From: Litoditis marina
Taxonomy: Eukaryota > Nematoda > Chromadorea > Rhabditida > Rhabditidae
Reading direction: 5' to 3'
NCBI GenBank assembly: GCA_964036275.1
Contig: OZ038435.1
Location: 30,237,521 to 30,301,520 of the forward strand
Length of the DNA stretch: 64,000 nucleotides
In this document: piece after piece, positions 1-10,765 of the stretch
Position numbering within the stretch: position 1 is the stretch's first letter
How the letters are laid out: every line of letters begins with the position of its first letter
Notes under the pieces: model-generated
Told to the model about the DNA's origin: nothing
What the model saw: the letters and a program-made list of their open reading frames with translations, nothing else
The model's database searches: none
Translations under genes and position numbers: made by a program

Positions 1-1069
1 TGCGTGATTGATTCCTTGATGATTCCTAGAACTGTCTGTTGAATATCGATTACGGCTAACGACACGTTGTCCGGCATCCCGGTGATCCGGATTCGTGGCC
101 CAGAAGGAGGAGACTCAACACCCAACAATACCTAAACCGTACTTTGGTGAAACCTGCTAAATACAGTTATACAGTGCAACGCCTGAGATTGACTCAACAC
201 TGTTCACTGTACCACACCTCTCGTCAGTTTGGGTGCAAACTGCACAATAAATTGTCGAACTTAGATTGGAAAACGCGTTAATTTTCAAAGAAATACAAAA
301 ACTTTAACACTCAACAATACCTGCAAACACAGACTGGTAAAATTCGCTAAGTACAAGGTACAAGGCCTGAAACATTCAACACAAGTATTTGTTTAATGCG
401 TGTCAAAATGAATGAAACGTGTGAAACAGAACTTACAAAACTGAGCACTAAGATTTTTGTAGCTATGTGAGGTCCGCGTAATCTTATGCATCTAATGATA
501 TGGATATCCTAATTCAACGTATGACAAATGCCATGACTTCGTTAGTTTTCCTCATTACTGAAGACGTGAACGAGAGCGTTTCCTAATTTGGAATTATAAA
601 ACCTCACAATGTAGGAGTGTATGTGGTGTGTCATCTCATTCATAACTCATACTGAACTCCCATGCAAAAGTGATACTTGGTAACCATGAGAATAGGTTCG
701 AACATACACTGAAAGTTTACGTTCTACGATCAGAGCAGAACGATTAGAGTCGCAGAGAAGGAGAGAAGACTGTCTCTAATCCACCCCAATGTCAACGTTT
801 TCTCACACAATTTTACTCAAACATGTTTCTATAGAAGAAACCCATTACCACCCGGTTACAAAAACGAATAGTAGGATTTATTTAACACTTCTTGAGCAAT
901 CTTCTTGAACATGCGAGGAGTTGAAATTGTTTTTTGGTCATATTACTTCCAAACATACCTTATTCTTCTGCTCAATGCCCTTGATAATGTAGCCTCGTCT
1001 TCCAATCAGTGATCCAAGCTTGGATGGATCAAGGGTATCGCTCAAATCCACAACTTTCACGCAAGCCAT
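1..1069 (-). CDS. KH-domain RNA-binding protein, 5' part (cut by window edge)
   Basis: Two exons are visible. The first, 1069 down to 959, opens with ATG at 1067-1069 and encodes 37 residues starting MACVKVVDLSDTLDPSKLG. The second runs from 131 to the window edge and continues in frame. Together they spell a KH fold: an Ile/Leu-rich helix, the GxxG loop as GRRG in the first exon, then the strand RIRITGMP and a helix with VIDIQQTVLGIIKES in the second. KH domains bind single-stranded RNA or DNA, and GxxG is the nucleic-acid-contacting loop. The donor is AAG|GTATGT and the acceptor TTTAG|GTATTG, phase 0. The rest of the protein lies left of the window, so subfamily and target are unknown. I am fairly sure of the domain and do not assign an orthologue. 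Confidence 0.72.
132..958 (-). other. intron of the KH gene
   Basis: This 827-bp stretch separates the two KH exons. I see no further coding segment. It holds an imperfect echo of the second exon's splice region (ACTCAACAATACCTG near 308-322), probably a small local duplication. Confidence 0.5.
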
Positions 1070-1354
1070 TCTGAGATGTAAACCTTTTTCACAACTGAAA
1101 TTTAATGATTACGTTTACGACCCAGAGTGACAGATAACAACAATTAAAAAACCAGATATACTTCTCTCCCTCTCTTTAAAAAGTGTCTCTGCTAAGTCTG
1201 CTTGATGGTGGGACGATTGAAAACTTATGTAGAAAACCATTTTTGGACAATTCAAAGGTCAATTCTATATCTAACCGGGAAGGTCACCAAAAACCCGATT
1301 AAATAATGAATTCGCCAATATAAAACCAATCCATAGAAAATGAGAGAAAAGAAG

Positions 1355-1660
1355 GCCAATTACACATGCAACCGGGTTGCATGCAACCAAAATGCAACCA
1401 GGTTGCATGTGTAAAGACAGTTTGGTTGCTTTCCAAATGGAACCGGGTTGCTTTCGGTTGCTTTTAAAATGCAACCAAAAGCAACCAAATTGCATTAAAA
1501 ACCGGAAAATGTCAAAAAATTGAGTGTTTGGTTGCATTTGAAAAGCAACCAAAAGCAACCCGGTTGCATTTGGAAAGCAACCTAAATTTGTTTACACATG
1601 CAACCCGGTTGCATTTTGGTTGCATGCAACCTGGTTGCATGTGTAAACCGCCAGAAAAGA
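1355..1660. repeat. GCAACC/GGTTGC hairpin repeat (MITE-like)
   Basis: About 300 bp are dominated by GCAACC and its complement. Each end carries the string ACACATGCAACC with its inverted partner GGTTGCATGTGT, so each end is a hairpin, and the ends are inverted copies of one another (GGCCAATTACACATGC on the left, GCATGTGTAAACCGCC on the right). A related block lies at 37300-37500 inside another transposon. No protein is encoded. It reads as a foldback or MITE-like element whose transposase source is not visible here. Confidence 0.7.
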
Positions 1661-2348
1661 ACAGAACAACGTAACAATCTGTGTCAGGAAGGTTAACGGG
1701 CATCTGGTTGGTGCATGCAGCATAACATGGGATGGTCAAAAAAAGTAATGGGAATAAAATAGACGTGAATAGAAGAGGGCCATACAAAATCACAGCAGAC
1801 AAAATCGAGATTCTTGAAATCGGTAGAGGGCGACGTTCTCGAGCACACAGTCAAGTGTTATAGAGAATCGAGAATATGAAAAACTCGCCAATTACAAAGT
1901 AAGTACGTAGAACGTTATCAGATAAACAAAACAACAAAACTTGAACTTTAAAAAAGTCGAGGACAAAATTATTTTTGACAAAATTTTAATTTCCAACGTG
2001 CGCAACAATTCAAACAGACGGTAAATTTCTTGCTTCTCAGTTGTCATCTGCAGTAGGGTTCCATAAAAAACAGTGCTCATCATTGCGCGAACTACAAAAA
2101 AAAACCTGGCTCGGCTCTAGGAAATGAACTATGGTAATCAAGAAATCTGTTTGCCAAAACTCATTTCTTCTGGACCATTCCAATTCTCGTTGGCCTTTTT
2201 GCAAATTGGCAAAGCTATTTCCTGGGTGTGATCATGTGGCAGCAGATACATTTCACCACCTGTGCGAACACCTTAAGATATTATAGCCATTATAAATCGA
2301 GTTTTACGCAAAATAATCAATACATCGGTCGAACTTCTTTTATTTGAT

Positions 2349-5300
2349 CTACAGATAGAATTCCTCGGGTGCGTCCGCCTTACTCTTCAGCATTACGATT
2401 CCAACGGCTTTCTCGAAGTATTCCTTGGATACCATCTGAAATTAAATATAATATGGAAGAAACTTTGTGAACCGTACTTTGATCTTCACATACCACATTC
2501 GTCTAAAATTCGGTATGAAACACATCGGGTTCAATCTACACATTAGAACTTGTGACCGGTATCCTACCGAGCGCGTCCACTTTAACTTGATATTGAACAC
2601 AGAGACGGCAAAAAATTTACTGTCTTCAAACATCCTAATTGCTACCCCAGCATGCTCGAACATGCTACCCCGGACCCTGCGCTACGTGACTGGTAGTTAC
2701 CTTCTTCTGTTCTCGAAGTGCCAGCATTCCTGCCTCTGTGCAGACAGCCTGGAACAGATAATTTATAAAGGGGAATGACGAATATGAGTGGTAGTTTGAT
2801 GTCCACACATCAGATGTCTCTAAATTCCGATATTACGACTGATGCAGTGGGGCCGAACTACATATACAGTTGTACATATGTTTATATTCCCAATGTTGGA
2901 ATGGGATCAAACTACAACTACATACGAATGACATGTTTTTCGTTTTTGTCCAGACCATACCCAAACACTGACATGGCTGTAGAAAAAAGCTTGCTTACCT
3001 TGATCTCAGCACCGGAGATATTTTTCTGCTTCGAGAGAATACAGTCGAACGTGACATCCTTGGCCAACGTCATGGTGGAGGTATGAATCTGAACGTGACA
3101 GCATCAGACTGACAGAGCATCAGAGTGACAGATTACAAAGTTACAGTAGTTACACAGTTAGAAGTTCGAACCCATTGTCTTAACAAATAATACAACATTT
3201 ACAGCTTCAGAGAGGTGAGATTACGTTTCACACCATTGCCGGTAAATTATCGAGCCTTTCACTTTCGAGCATTGAGTTTCACTACAACTAATCGACAACA
3301 TACTAGACAACCTAAAAATAAGCCACGCTCACCTGGAAAATTTTCGCCTTTGTCTTTTCATCTGGTTTGGGGAACTCGATTTTTCGATCGATACGGCCAG
3401 GTCGAATGAGAGCAGGATCGAGAGAGTCGATACGGTTGGTGGCCATGATCACCTGGAAAGAGAGTCGATTCAGATTCAATGAAACAATTCATGAAAGATT
3501 GTTCTAAACTCATTTTGGGTCGATAGCCTGGTATGCCCTGTTTCAAGAACTTAGAACATTTCGGTAGAAGTTTTTTTGCTAACTTAATGAAGGTCATTGT
3601 ACAGTGTACTCATAAGACAATTGTTTTTTGTCAATTGCGAAAATATGCTTCAGTCGCAGAATCCCCCGATGTTTTAGAAAACTGACCTTGACATCTCCTC
3701 TGTTGTCGAAGCCGTCAAGTTGGTTCAGAAGCTCCAGAAGGGTCCGTTGTACTTCCTAGAAACAGTTTTGGAAATTTCGGAGAAATGGAAACAATCTCGA
3801 ACTGAACTCTTCATTGTGATCAAATTCGTGAAATGTTTGTAGGATTAACCACAACACAAATTTCTAAAATTAACGAACTGCAGTAGTTACCAATAAGTAT
3901 GGAGTAGTCGAAAACACGCAAATATTCCGTTCATATTATAAGTTAAACTCAATTAGAGCTCAAGTCATAACACAAAACCGATAAATTAGAATAAAACTGG
4001 GAAAGTTATTTCTACCTGTTCTCCCTTGCTGGAAGTGTCAAATCTTTTGGTTCCAATGGCATCAATTTCGTCCAAAAACACGATGCACGGAGCACTTTCT
4101 TTGGCCAGTTTGAACAGCTGTCTGGAATGGAAACAACTTTCATATTTTTTGTAAAAAAAACCTCCAAATCCTTACCCAGTCTGTCAAAGCGATGGGAAAA
4201 TTAAGGGATTCTCGTTCGTATGGAACATACCACTACACTACAAGCAAATTGGATGTTCACGTAAACTCAGCATCCGAATGAGGCATAGTGCACTTTGTCA
4301 TTGCACGTAACTGAGTTCTGCTGTGTTCAACATGTTTCACGTGACTGTACAATTGACTAACAGTGTAAATACTCCTAGTCCAATCAGGTTATCTCTGTTT
4401 TCCATTTCTAATTCTCAATCTGCAATGTGCGCAAATCAAACGACAACTCAGCTTTGGTTACACCCTGTACAAATCGGTGAAGTCTTGCACGTACCGGACC
4501 AGTTTGGCGCCATCTCCGGAGTTTTTCGTCACCAGATCCGAACCGGTGGCACGGATGAACGAGGCTGATGTAGAGTTGGCCACCGCCTTCGCCAGAAGAG
4601 TTTTTCCTAGAATGAGGATAATTGGGTTTCTGCTTACTTTTAGACTGATAAACTATTCTAGCTTCACTTGTCCAGGCAAAATGTTCGAGAATGCGAACAT
4701 TTTTTATGCATTTTCGGACAAAAATGCTGGTTTTCTCATTTAGTTCTCACATGTTGCATGACACGTTCACAGGTTTTCATGTTTTCTCGTTACAAGTTTC
4801 GCATGTTTCGCATGTTTCTAGCGCGATAGCAATTTGCAGACTTCACCAACCCTTCACGAGCTATACCTCTATGTTTCACATACCATCTCACTGACTATTC
4901 ACATGTCACGTGAAAGTCCCAAGAGGTGCTGGCAAGGTGACGATAGGATTCCCGCGAGATCGCGGTAAGGTCCCGGTAATATTCTCACCTGTTCCGGGTT
5001 CTCCGTAAAGAATGACTCCTTTGGGAGCAGTTATTCCCAAATCTTCGTAGTACTCGGGGTGGGATAGAGGCAGTTCCACAGATTCTTTGATCTCCTGTAT
5101 TTGAGATTCGCAGCCACCAATGTCCTGTAATCATGACCAGAAGTTACATACAGGGTTCGCTGAACAAACTACAACTATGGTTCCGTATAAACCCACATCA
5201 AAAGTTTCTTTTGGCGCCTTCTCTAGTTTGTAGCTGGAGGCGTTGGTATCCACCGCGTCATCCAAAACACCGACCACCGCTGTAGGAACATTCTGAAAAA

Positions 5301-6483
5301 AATATATAATTGTTCATTAAATATTTTTGACAGAAATTTCTTAATTCTGAGCAACATATTAGTCATTCAATGTATTTCTAGTGGGCTACAGTATAGATCT
5401 ACACTCCCGTTCAATTTTTTGATTGAGAAAACGTATTATCTTCTTGTGGGTTGCCCTTGAAGACAACTATATAAACCAGAAAGGCTTAGAAAATACAAAA
5501 ACAGTGTGGTACCTTGAAGGCGCCGCTGGCCTTGACCATGACGAGAGCATTGAGGCGAATCAGATCTTTGTCGACGATGGACAGAATCGGAATGAACCAT
5601 TCTCTCTTCGAACCTTCCACCACCACCACCGCGTGCTGAAATAGTAACTTTGAACTAAACTTGAAATGTTTAACTTAACTAACTTGTATCGAGATACTTG
5701 CAAAGAAAATAAGCAATTAAAATAAAACATGCCTGTTCATCCTGGAACAACTCGTGCACTCGTGCCAGTGTGGTTGGTGTGCCTCGGAGTTGCTGTAAAT
5801 CAGTTTATGGAGAAAATGTAGACTGCTAGATAAAAATGAAAGCTCTATAAAGATTTCAATCAACCAATACCAATATTTATTGTGGAAAGAAGTGATACTC
5901 CATTGCAGAACTCCAAAACATCTCAAAGTTCATGAAGCTCAGATAGCTTGTATGGGGGATATAGCTCATGAGGTATCTGAGGTAGGAGTTTTTGAGGAAT
6001 TGGTGCGCCGCCAGAAAAGAGCAGTGATATAAATCAATCAATACCTGTACGGTCTTTCTCTCTTGTCGTTTCTGCTGCTCGAGGGGTCGATGTACGTTCT
6101 GGCGTTTGATGAATTCTGATTCCAGTAGAAGGAAGTCGTGTACTCTATTCTGCTTCAGAAGGCGCAGAAGACACTGACGACGAGGAATTACTGAAAATCA
6201 TCGAGCATTATGTGACATACCTACGAAATACGAGAATTATCTGAGCACATAAATCGATGTAGCCAGTTCCTATTTATCGACCAACTGAACTTCCGAAACT
6301 GAAACAAAGTTGTTTTAAACTTTGATAAACTTTTCAAGAAACTTCAAAATGAATTTGAAATGGGTCACCTGTTGGCAGTTTGTTGACGTGTTCCAGTCCC
6401 TTGACCCGAGATTTGTTTGCAACTTTGAGGGCCGCATGTTCCGGCTTCTCTCTCTTGCGTGCGGCGCCCAGACGATTTCCCAT
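2349..6483 (-). CDS. divergent 26S proteasome regulatory ATPase, Rpt2/PSMC1 type
   Basis: Thirteen exons (6483-6369, 6190-6045, 5792-5733, 5635-5513, 5292-5197, 5124-4989, 4606-4495, 4121-4016, 3755-3687, 3452-3333, 3088-2999, 2748-2701, 2435-2349) join to 435 codons plus stop, close to the usual 440. Rpt2 is a subunit of the ATPase ring that unfolds proteasome substrates and gates the 20S core. The order is family-typical: start MGNRLG, OB-like region, [19 protein letters not shown], Walker A GEPGTGKT (221-228), Walker B IVFLDEID (276-283), SRH with Arg338 and Arg341, and a C-terminal FYL that keeps the HbYX gate-opening motif. Oddities: the pore-1 loop, KYLGDG in Rpt2, reads KNSGDG (253-258), and many otherwise near-invariant positions differ. 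The fourth exon's upstream neighbour ends in a GC donor (5733 side). The ATG sits just inside a CTAACAG acceptor, so an upstream non-coding exon or trans-splice site is possible. It is more likely a paralogue than the sole Rpt2 gene. Confidence 0.88.
5925..6012. repeat. TCATGAG-family repeat, short copy
   Basis: This stretch lies in the Rpt2-like gene's intron. It contains AGCTCATGAGGTATCTGAGG and ends in the GCGCCGCC motif that also closes other copies near 10480 and 14575. It is a partial member of the family described at 10283. Confidence 0.5.
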
Positions 6484-6801
6484 TCTGTTAGTAGGTTACT
6501 GGAAAGAAGTTTATTTAAAAATTTTGTTGACAAATAACAAACAAGAGCAACAAAACCTAATAACAGCAATTGTGTTGTTTAGTCAGTAATGGTAGAATAG
6601 ACAGCCTTTCTAATAAATCTTCTACAATTTACAATTCAATGAATGCGAAGTGAAAAACGAAAACATCGAGGCAAAAATTTAAATTTACAAAAAAGTTTTC
6701 GGAACCATTCTGGAGCTTAATCATAATAACAGCCTACTGGAACCTCAAGTTACAGAGAAACTGTCACATTCACAGCAGTAACACAGCAGAAACTGACGTG
6801 A

Positions 6802-6952
6802 TTAGTAGATACGGTATCCGGCAGTTAGTGGACGAGTTGGGTTGAAGCGAAGAGAAGTCCGCCTTCTCCCACGACGAAACGAGTCGAAATGAGAAAAGAA
6901 GGCATCGTTTTCCACGTTGTTCTCCTCCGCCGACGTGGAAAACGGGTTTTCC
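6802..6952 (-). other. candidate orphan 3'-terminal coding exon
   Basis: On the minus strand a good acceptor (TTTTTTTTCAG) is followed by 151 nt. With phase 2 these read as 49 residues plus TAA, starting ENPFSTSAEENNVEND and ending RPLTAGYRIY. The composition (acidic start, Arg-rich centre, no internal stop) looks like protein rather than noise. It lies 319 bp upstream of the Rpt2-like start. No upstream exon was found before the LINE at 7196. The insertion may have separated it from its gene, or it may be a chance open frame. I do not recognise it. Confidence 0.3.
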
Positions 6953-7197
6953 CTGAAAAAAAAACCAGACAGTTTTCACGAAAAGTGCGCCTTTCTTGTC
7001 TCAGAGTGATTTCAAAACCTGGTTAGGCATAGGAGGTGCAGACAAAAATAGTATTTTGATTATCTACCACTGTATTTGTAGTTTGATACCAGCTAGGTTG
7101 CGGCGTAACTCGTGAAGTGTGCTTTCAAGGATCAGACTACAACTCAAGTTTGTTTGTTTTCTGAAGGTTCGAATCACTGTTCGTCACAGCTTGGATT

Positions 7198-7222
7198 GTA
7201 CAATACAATACAATACAATACA
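7198..7222. repeat. (TACAA)n microsatellite, LINE 3' tail
   Basis: About five tandem ACAAT/TACAA units directly abut the AATAAAGC end of the LINE. Such short tandem 3' ends are usual for CR1-like elements. Confidence 0.7.
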
Positions 7223-8610
7223 AGCTTTATTTTTCTCCCGTATCACTGTGTGTTGTGTGAAGGTGTTGTTGGCGTCAAAAGGGCGCTGGGAGTTGGAGGA
7301 AAAGAGTCTTCTAGGAAGACAACGGCTATCCTCCAAGAGGCTGTCTGTTACATTCAGGTTGCAAGTCTAAAGTAGATAATTTACGTTTAAAATACAATTA
7401 CACACTACTATCAAAACAAGGCAAGAGGGATAAACAGGTTCTTTACTTTACAAAAGGTTGTCAGAACCACTAAGGAATAAACCATCGATTATTGTTTAAG
7501 ATATGTTCGTGGGGTCAAGTGATCCAAGAAACACATTTTCTGATAAAAACCATTTTTCCAAACGACATTTAAATTCACTGGGACAGTGAAGCAGAGCTAT
7601 TTCTGCAGGTAATCTATTCCAAACAGGGGCAATGCGTGACGAGATGAACTTCAGGTTGACAAGAGCTGGGGGACAATCCGATAGTTTCAAACCATTCCCT
7701 CTTAGCATATGGCGAACACTAGTGGGAGGAGCAAGAGTAACAATATTGGAAGTCCAATAGTGGCCATAAATGTATTTGTGAGCAGTACATAAGTCCTTGA
7801 ATAATCGGCGTTTCCACAATGTAGAGAGTTTGAGTTTTTCTAGACGGTTTTTGTACGGAAATCCTGGCAACAACCTCTTAGTAAATCTTCGCTGAACCAC
7901 TTCAAGACTCATAATATCACCTTTGTTTAGTGGGGCAAAAACTTCTGATCCATATTCAAGAATGGGAAGCACTTTTGTTTTATAGCACAACATAAATCTT
8001 TCCTTAGAAAATGAAAAACAACGGAACAAACTGTTCACTATCGCGCTCGCCCTCCGTTTAACAGAGAGAATATGTGTAGACATTTTCAATGTGTTACTCA
8101 AGTTTACGCCTAGGTCTCTAATTACATCAACAGATGCCAGAATTGACCCGCCAAGCTTATACTCATGTTTACTGTTTGACTTTCCCATGTACATTACTGC
8201 GCACTTTTCAATAGAGAGTTGGAGTTGGCGTGCAACTAACCAGTCATGAGCAAAGTTCAGATCATCTTCAAGAAGCGACTGATAATTTGGTATGGAACTG
8301 TTCGAAAAGATCTTACAGTCATCCGCATAAACGAGAAGTTTACTACTTTTGATTGATGTTTCAATGCCATTTATGTATATTAAAAACAAAAGTGGGCCTA
8401 AACAGCTTCCCTGGGGAACACCGGATGTGACTATCCCAGATGAAGAGTACGACTGATTGATTTTAACTCTTTGGGTACGATTAGTCAAATAGTTTTTGAT
8501 CCATCTGATCATATCACCAGTAATACCGTATGCCTCAAGAATGGAAATTAGGCGTCTATGAGTCACTGAGTCGAAAGCTTTAGAAACATCTAAATATACA
8601 GCGTCCACAT

Positions 8611-9376
8611 TAGGGTTGTTAATCGAGTTCAAAATTTCGAGTTTTCGAGTTTTGGGAAATTTCGAGTTTTCGAGTTTTGGGAAATTTCGAGTTTTCGAGT
8701 TATCGAGTTTTCGAGTTTTGAAAAATTTCGAGTTTTCGAGTTTTCGAGTTTTCGAGTTTTGGGAAATTTCGAGTTTTCGAGTTTTGGGAAATTTCGAGTT
8801 TTCGAGTTATCGAGTTTTCGAGTTTTGAAAAATTTCGAGTTTTCGAGTTTTCGAGTTTTCGAGTTTTGGGAAATTTCGAGTTTTCGAGTTTTCGAGTTTT
8901 TGAGTTTTGGGAAATTTCGAGTTTTCGAGTTTCGAGTTCGACTCAACTCGAAAATTTTCGAGTTTTTTCGAGTCGAGTCGAGTTTTGAGTGTTTTTGGAC
9001 CCAAAAAGAGACATTTTTCGAGTCCGAAATTTTGATTTTCGAGTTTTCGCGTTCAAAATTTCGAGTTTTCGAGTTTTCGAGTTTTCGAGTTTTGGGAATT
9101 TTCGAGTTTTCGAGTTTTCGAGTTTTCGAGTTTCGGAAAATTTCGAGTTTTCGAGTTTTCGAGTTGTCGCGTTTTTGGAAAATTTCGAGTTTTCGAGTTT
9201 TCGAGTTTCGGAAAATTTCGAGTTTTCGAGTTTTCGAGTTGTCGCGTTTTTGGAAAATTTCGAGTTTTCGAGTTTTGAGAAATTTCGAGTTTTCGAGTTT
9301 CGACTTCATCTCAACTCGAAAATTTTCGAGTTTTTTCGAGTCGAGTCGAGTTTCGAGTTCGACTTTAACAACCCTA
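8611..9376. mobile_element. non-autonomous hAT-like element with internal CGAGTTTT minisatellite
   Basis: The element begins TAGGGTTGTTAA and ends with the exact inverted copy TTAACAACCCTA. It is flanked by the 8-bp direct repeat GTCCACAT (8603-8610 and 9377-9384). An 8-bp duplication with TAGGG-type ends is characteristic of the hAT superfamily. The interior is almost wholly CGAGTTTT and TTTTGGGAAATTT units in higher-order blocks with no transposase. Excising it with one target copy makes the surrounding reverse-transcriptase frame continuous (..LNVD joined to AVYLDVSKAFD..), so the empty site is known. A shorter relative lies at 40236-40497. Confidence 0.85.
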
Positions 9377-10282
9377 GTCCACATTGAGGTCTTTGCAATG
9401 AGACTCATGTAGATATTTTTGATATTCTAACAAATTAGTTGTAGTACTGCGGTTATTCAAAAACCCATGCTGATTGTGTGATATCAGGCTCGTGGACCAT
9501 AGATGAGTTCTCAGTTTTTTGACTAGTAAAGATTCGAAAATTCGGCAAGATACACATGTTAGACTTATGGGGCGATAATTTTTCGCCTCGTTAGGATGCC
9601 CTTTTTTGAAAATAGGTACAACATTGGACTGTTTCCAAAGATTTGGCAACGTACCAGTTCTCAGACTACATTCGAAAATGAGAGAAAGTGGATGTGCAAG
9701 GACTAGCGCCAAATTCTTATAGAAAGATGTTGGTATATTGTCGGGGCCGCAAGAGAATTTGTTTTTCAATGTTTTCAGTCATAGACAATATAGGGAGATA
9801 CATCAAGTGTACTTAATGTCCCATCTGTTGCTTTGGTAACCTCAAAATCAGATAGATTTTTCGCTTCTCGTCCGCTTCTGGTGTGCCTCGCGGTCACAGG
9901 TGTTTTTTTAATTCTGAACAACCCATGCCAGATAGTCTATAGTTAAAATGCGATTCAAAATGCATGTACGCAATGAAACACATATGAAGTACCGAGAATT
10001 GACAAAATTGAATCATTGCACCACTTCACGTCACCCTCCTTCATACTGTAACCAATGATTTGTCATTTGTTTTTAGTGTATTCATGAGTCTCAATTAGTA
10101 CGGTCGAGTTGATTTTGGAACATTTCAAACTCACAAATTAGTGTGTAATCCGAATGCGTCTTTTCAGTATCTGACGCACCCGTCTGGTTTTAAAAACGAC
10201 TAATACACACCGCTTCTCACATGTACTTTTACTAAAAATTATTTTCATTCTGAGATGCTCCTTTCGTGTTCACTACTACAGG

Positions 10283-10490
10283 CGCGGTAGAAATTCCTCA
10301 AAAACCGCACGAGATACCTCATGAGCAATATCTAACGAACTTCTCATGAGCTCTTATTGATTTCTATGCTACAACTTTAGGAGTTCACGACTAGTTGACG
10401 AGGGGCTCATGAGATTCTAATGAGAAAATCATGTGAGCTTCTCATGACGGGCATGGTGGACGGTTTGCTAACGCCGCCCAGAATTTCCAC
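10283..10490. repeat. TCATGAG-family hairpin repeat
   Basis: About 200 bp carry several TCATGAG palindromes in a fixed order: ACGAGATACCTCATGAGC, AACTTCTCATGAGC, ATTGATTTCTATGC, GGAGTTCACGA, CTCATGAGATTC, CTTCTCATGA. It ends near GCTAACGCCGCCC. The same order recurs at 14398, 48400, 54832 and 58990, so this is an interspersed family. No coding capacity. Confidence 0.7.
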
Positions 10491-10694
10491 AGGACACTGA
10501 TTCACACCAAGGGTGTTCAGCTTTAAAGAGTGGTAGAAATTCTTGACAGGGCTATCTCCACGGTTAGTTTCCGAAGTAGTCGGATTCCCGGATTCCTAGA
10601 GAAGGGGGAGGTGAATGTTTATGTACAGCTTTTTTGGTATCTCGCCAAAAAAACAATATTACTGCGTTGTTTCTTAGATTAATTAGCGGAGCAA

Positions 10695-10765
10695 ACGAAT
10701 GAGATAGATGCTAGAACATGCCGGCACCACCTTCATCCCATCAGGGGTCTTGGGAAGTTCGGGAT
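10695..10765. repeat. half copy of the CCTTCATCCCATC hairpin family
   Basis: GATGCTAGAACATGCCGGC followed by CACCTTCATCCCATC matches the left arm of the hairpin elements at 27105 and 39648. The right arm is absent. Confidence 0.5.

Larger units (their letters stand above)
7196..9903 (-). mobile_element. LINE retrotransposon, 5'-truncated, Jockey/CR1-like reverse transcriptase, broken
   Basis: Reading from 9903 down, the frame carries a pre-RT segment, then FKKGHP..NYRPISLT, LDVSKAFDSVTH (motif A), GVPQGSCLGPLLFLIYING (motif B) and LLVYADD (catalytic box), stopping at 7496. The 3' end follows with AATAAAGCTT and a (TTGTA)n tail at 7198-7222, which fits a non-LTR element. Two lesions are visible: a frameshift near 9768-9775 just before the SCGPDNIPTSFYK block, and a 766-bp insertion at 8611-9376. 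No endonuclease domain is visible, so the element is 5'-truncated and dead. Clade assignment rests on motif wording only. Confidence 0.82.

Noticed and set aside
7198..7222. CRISPR-like or telomeric repeat
   Set aside because: A 5-bp unit at a LINE 3' end in a eukaryotic context is a retrotransposon tail.
8629..9412. Long open frames of Phe/Glu/Ser or Lys/Leu/Asn repeats on both strands
   Set aside because: They are translations of the CGAGTTTT minisatellite inside the hAT-like element, not genes.
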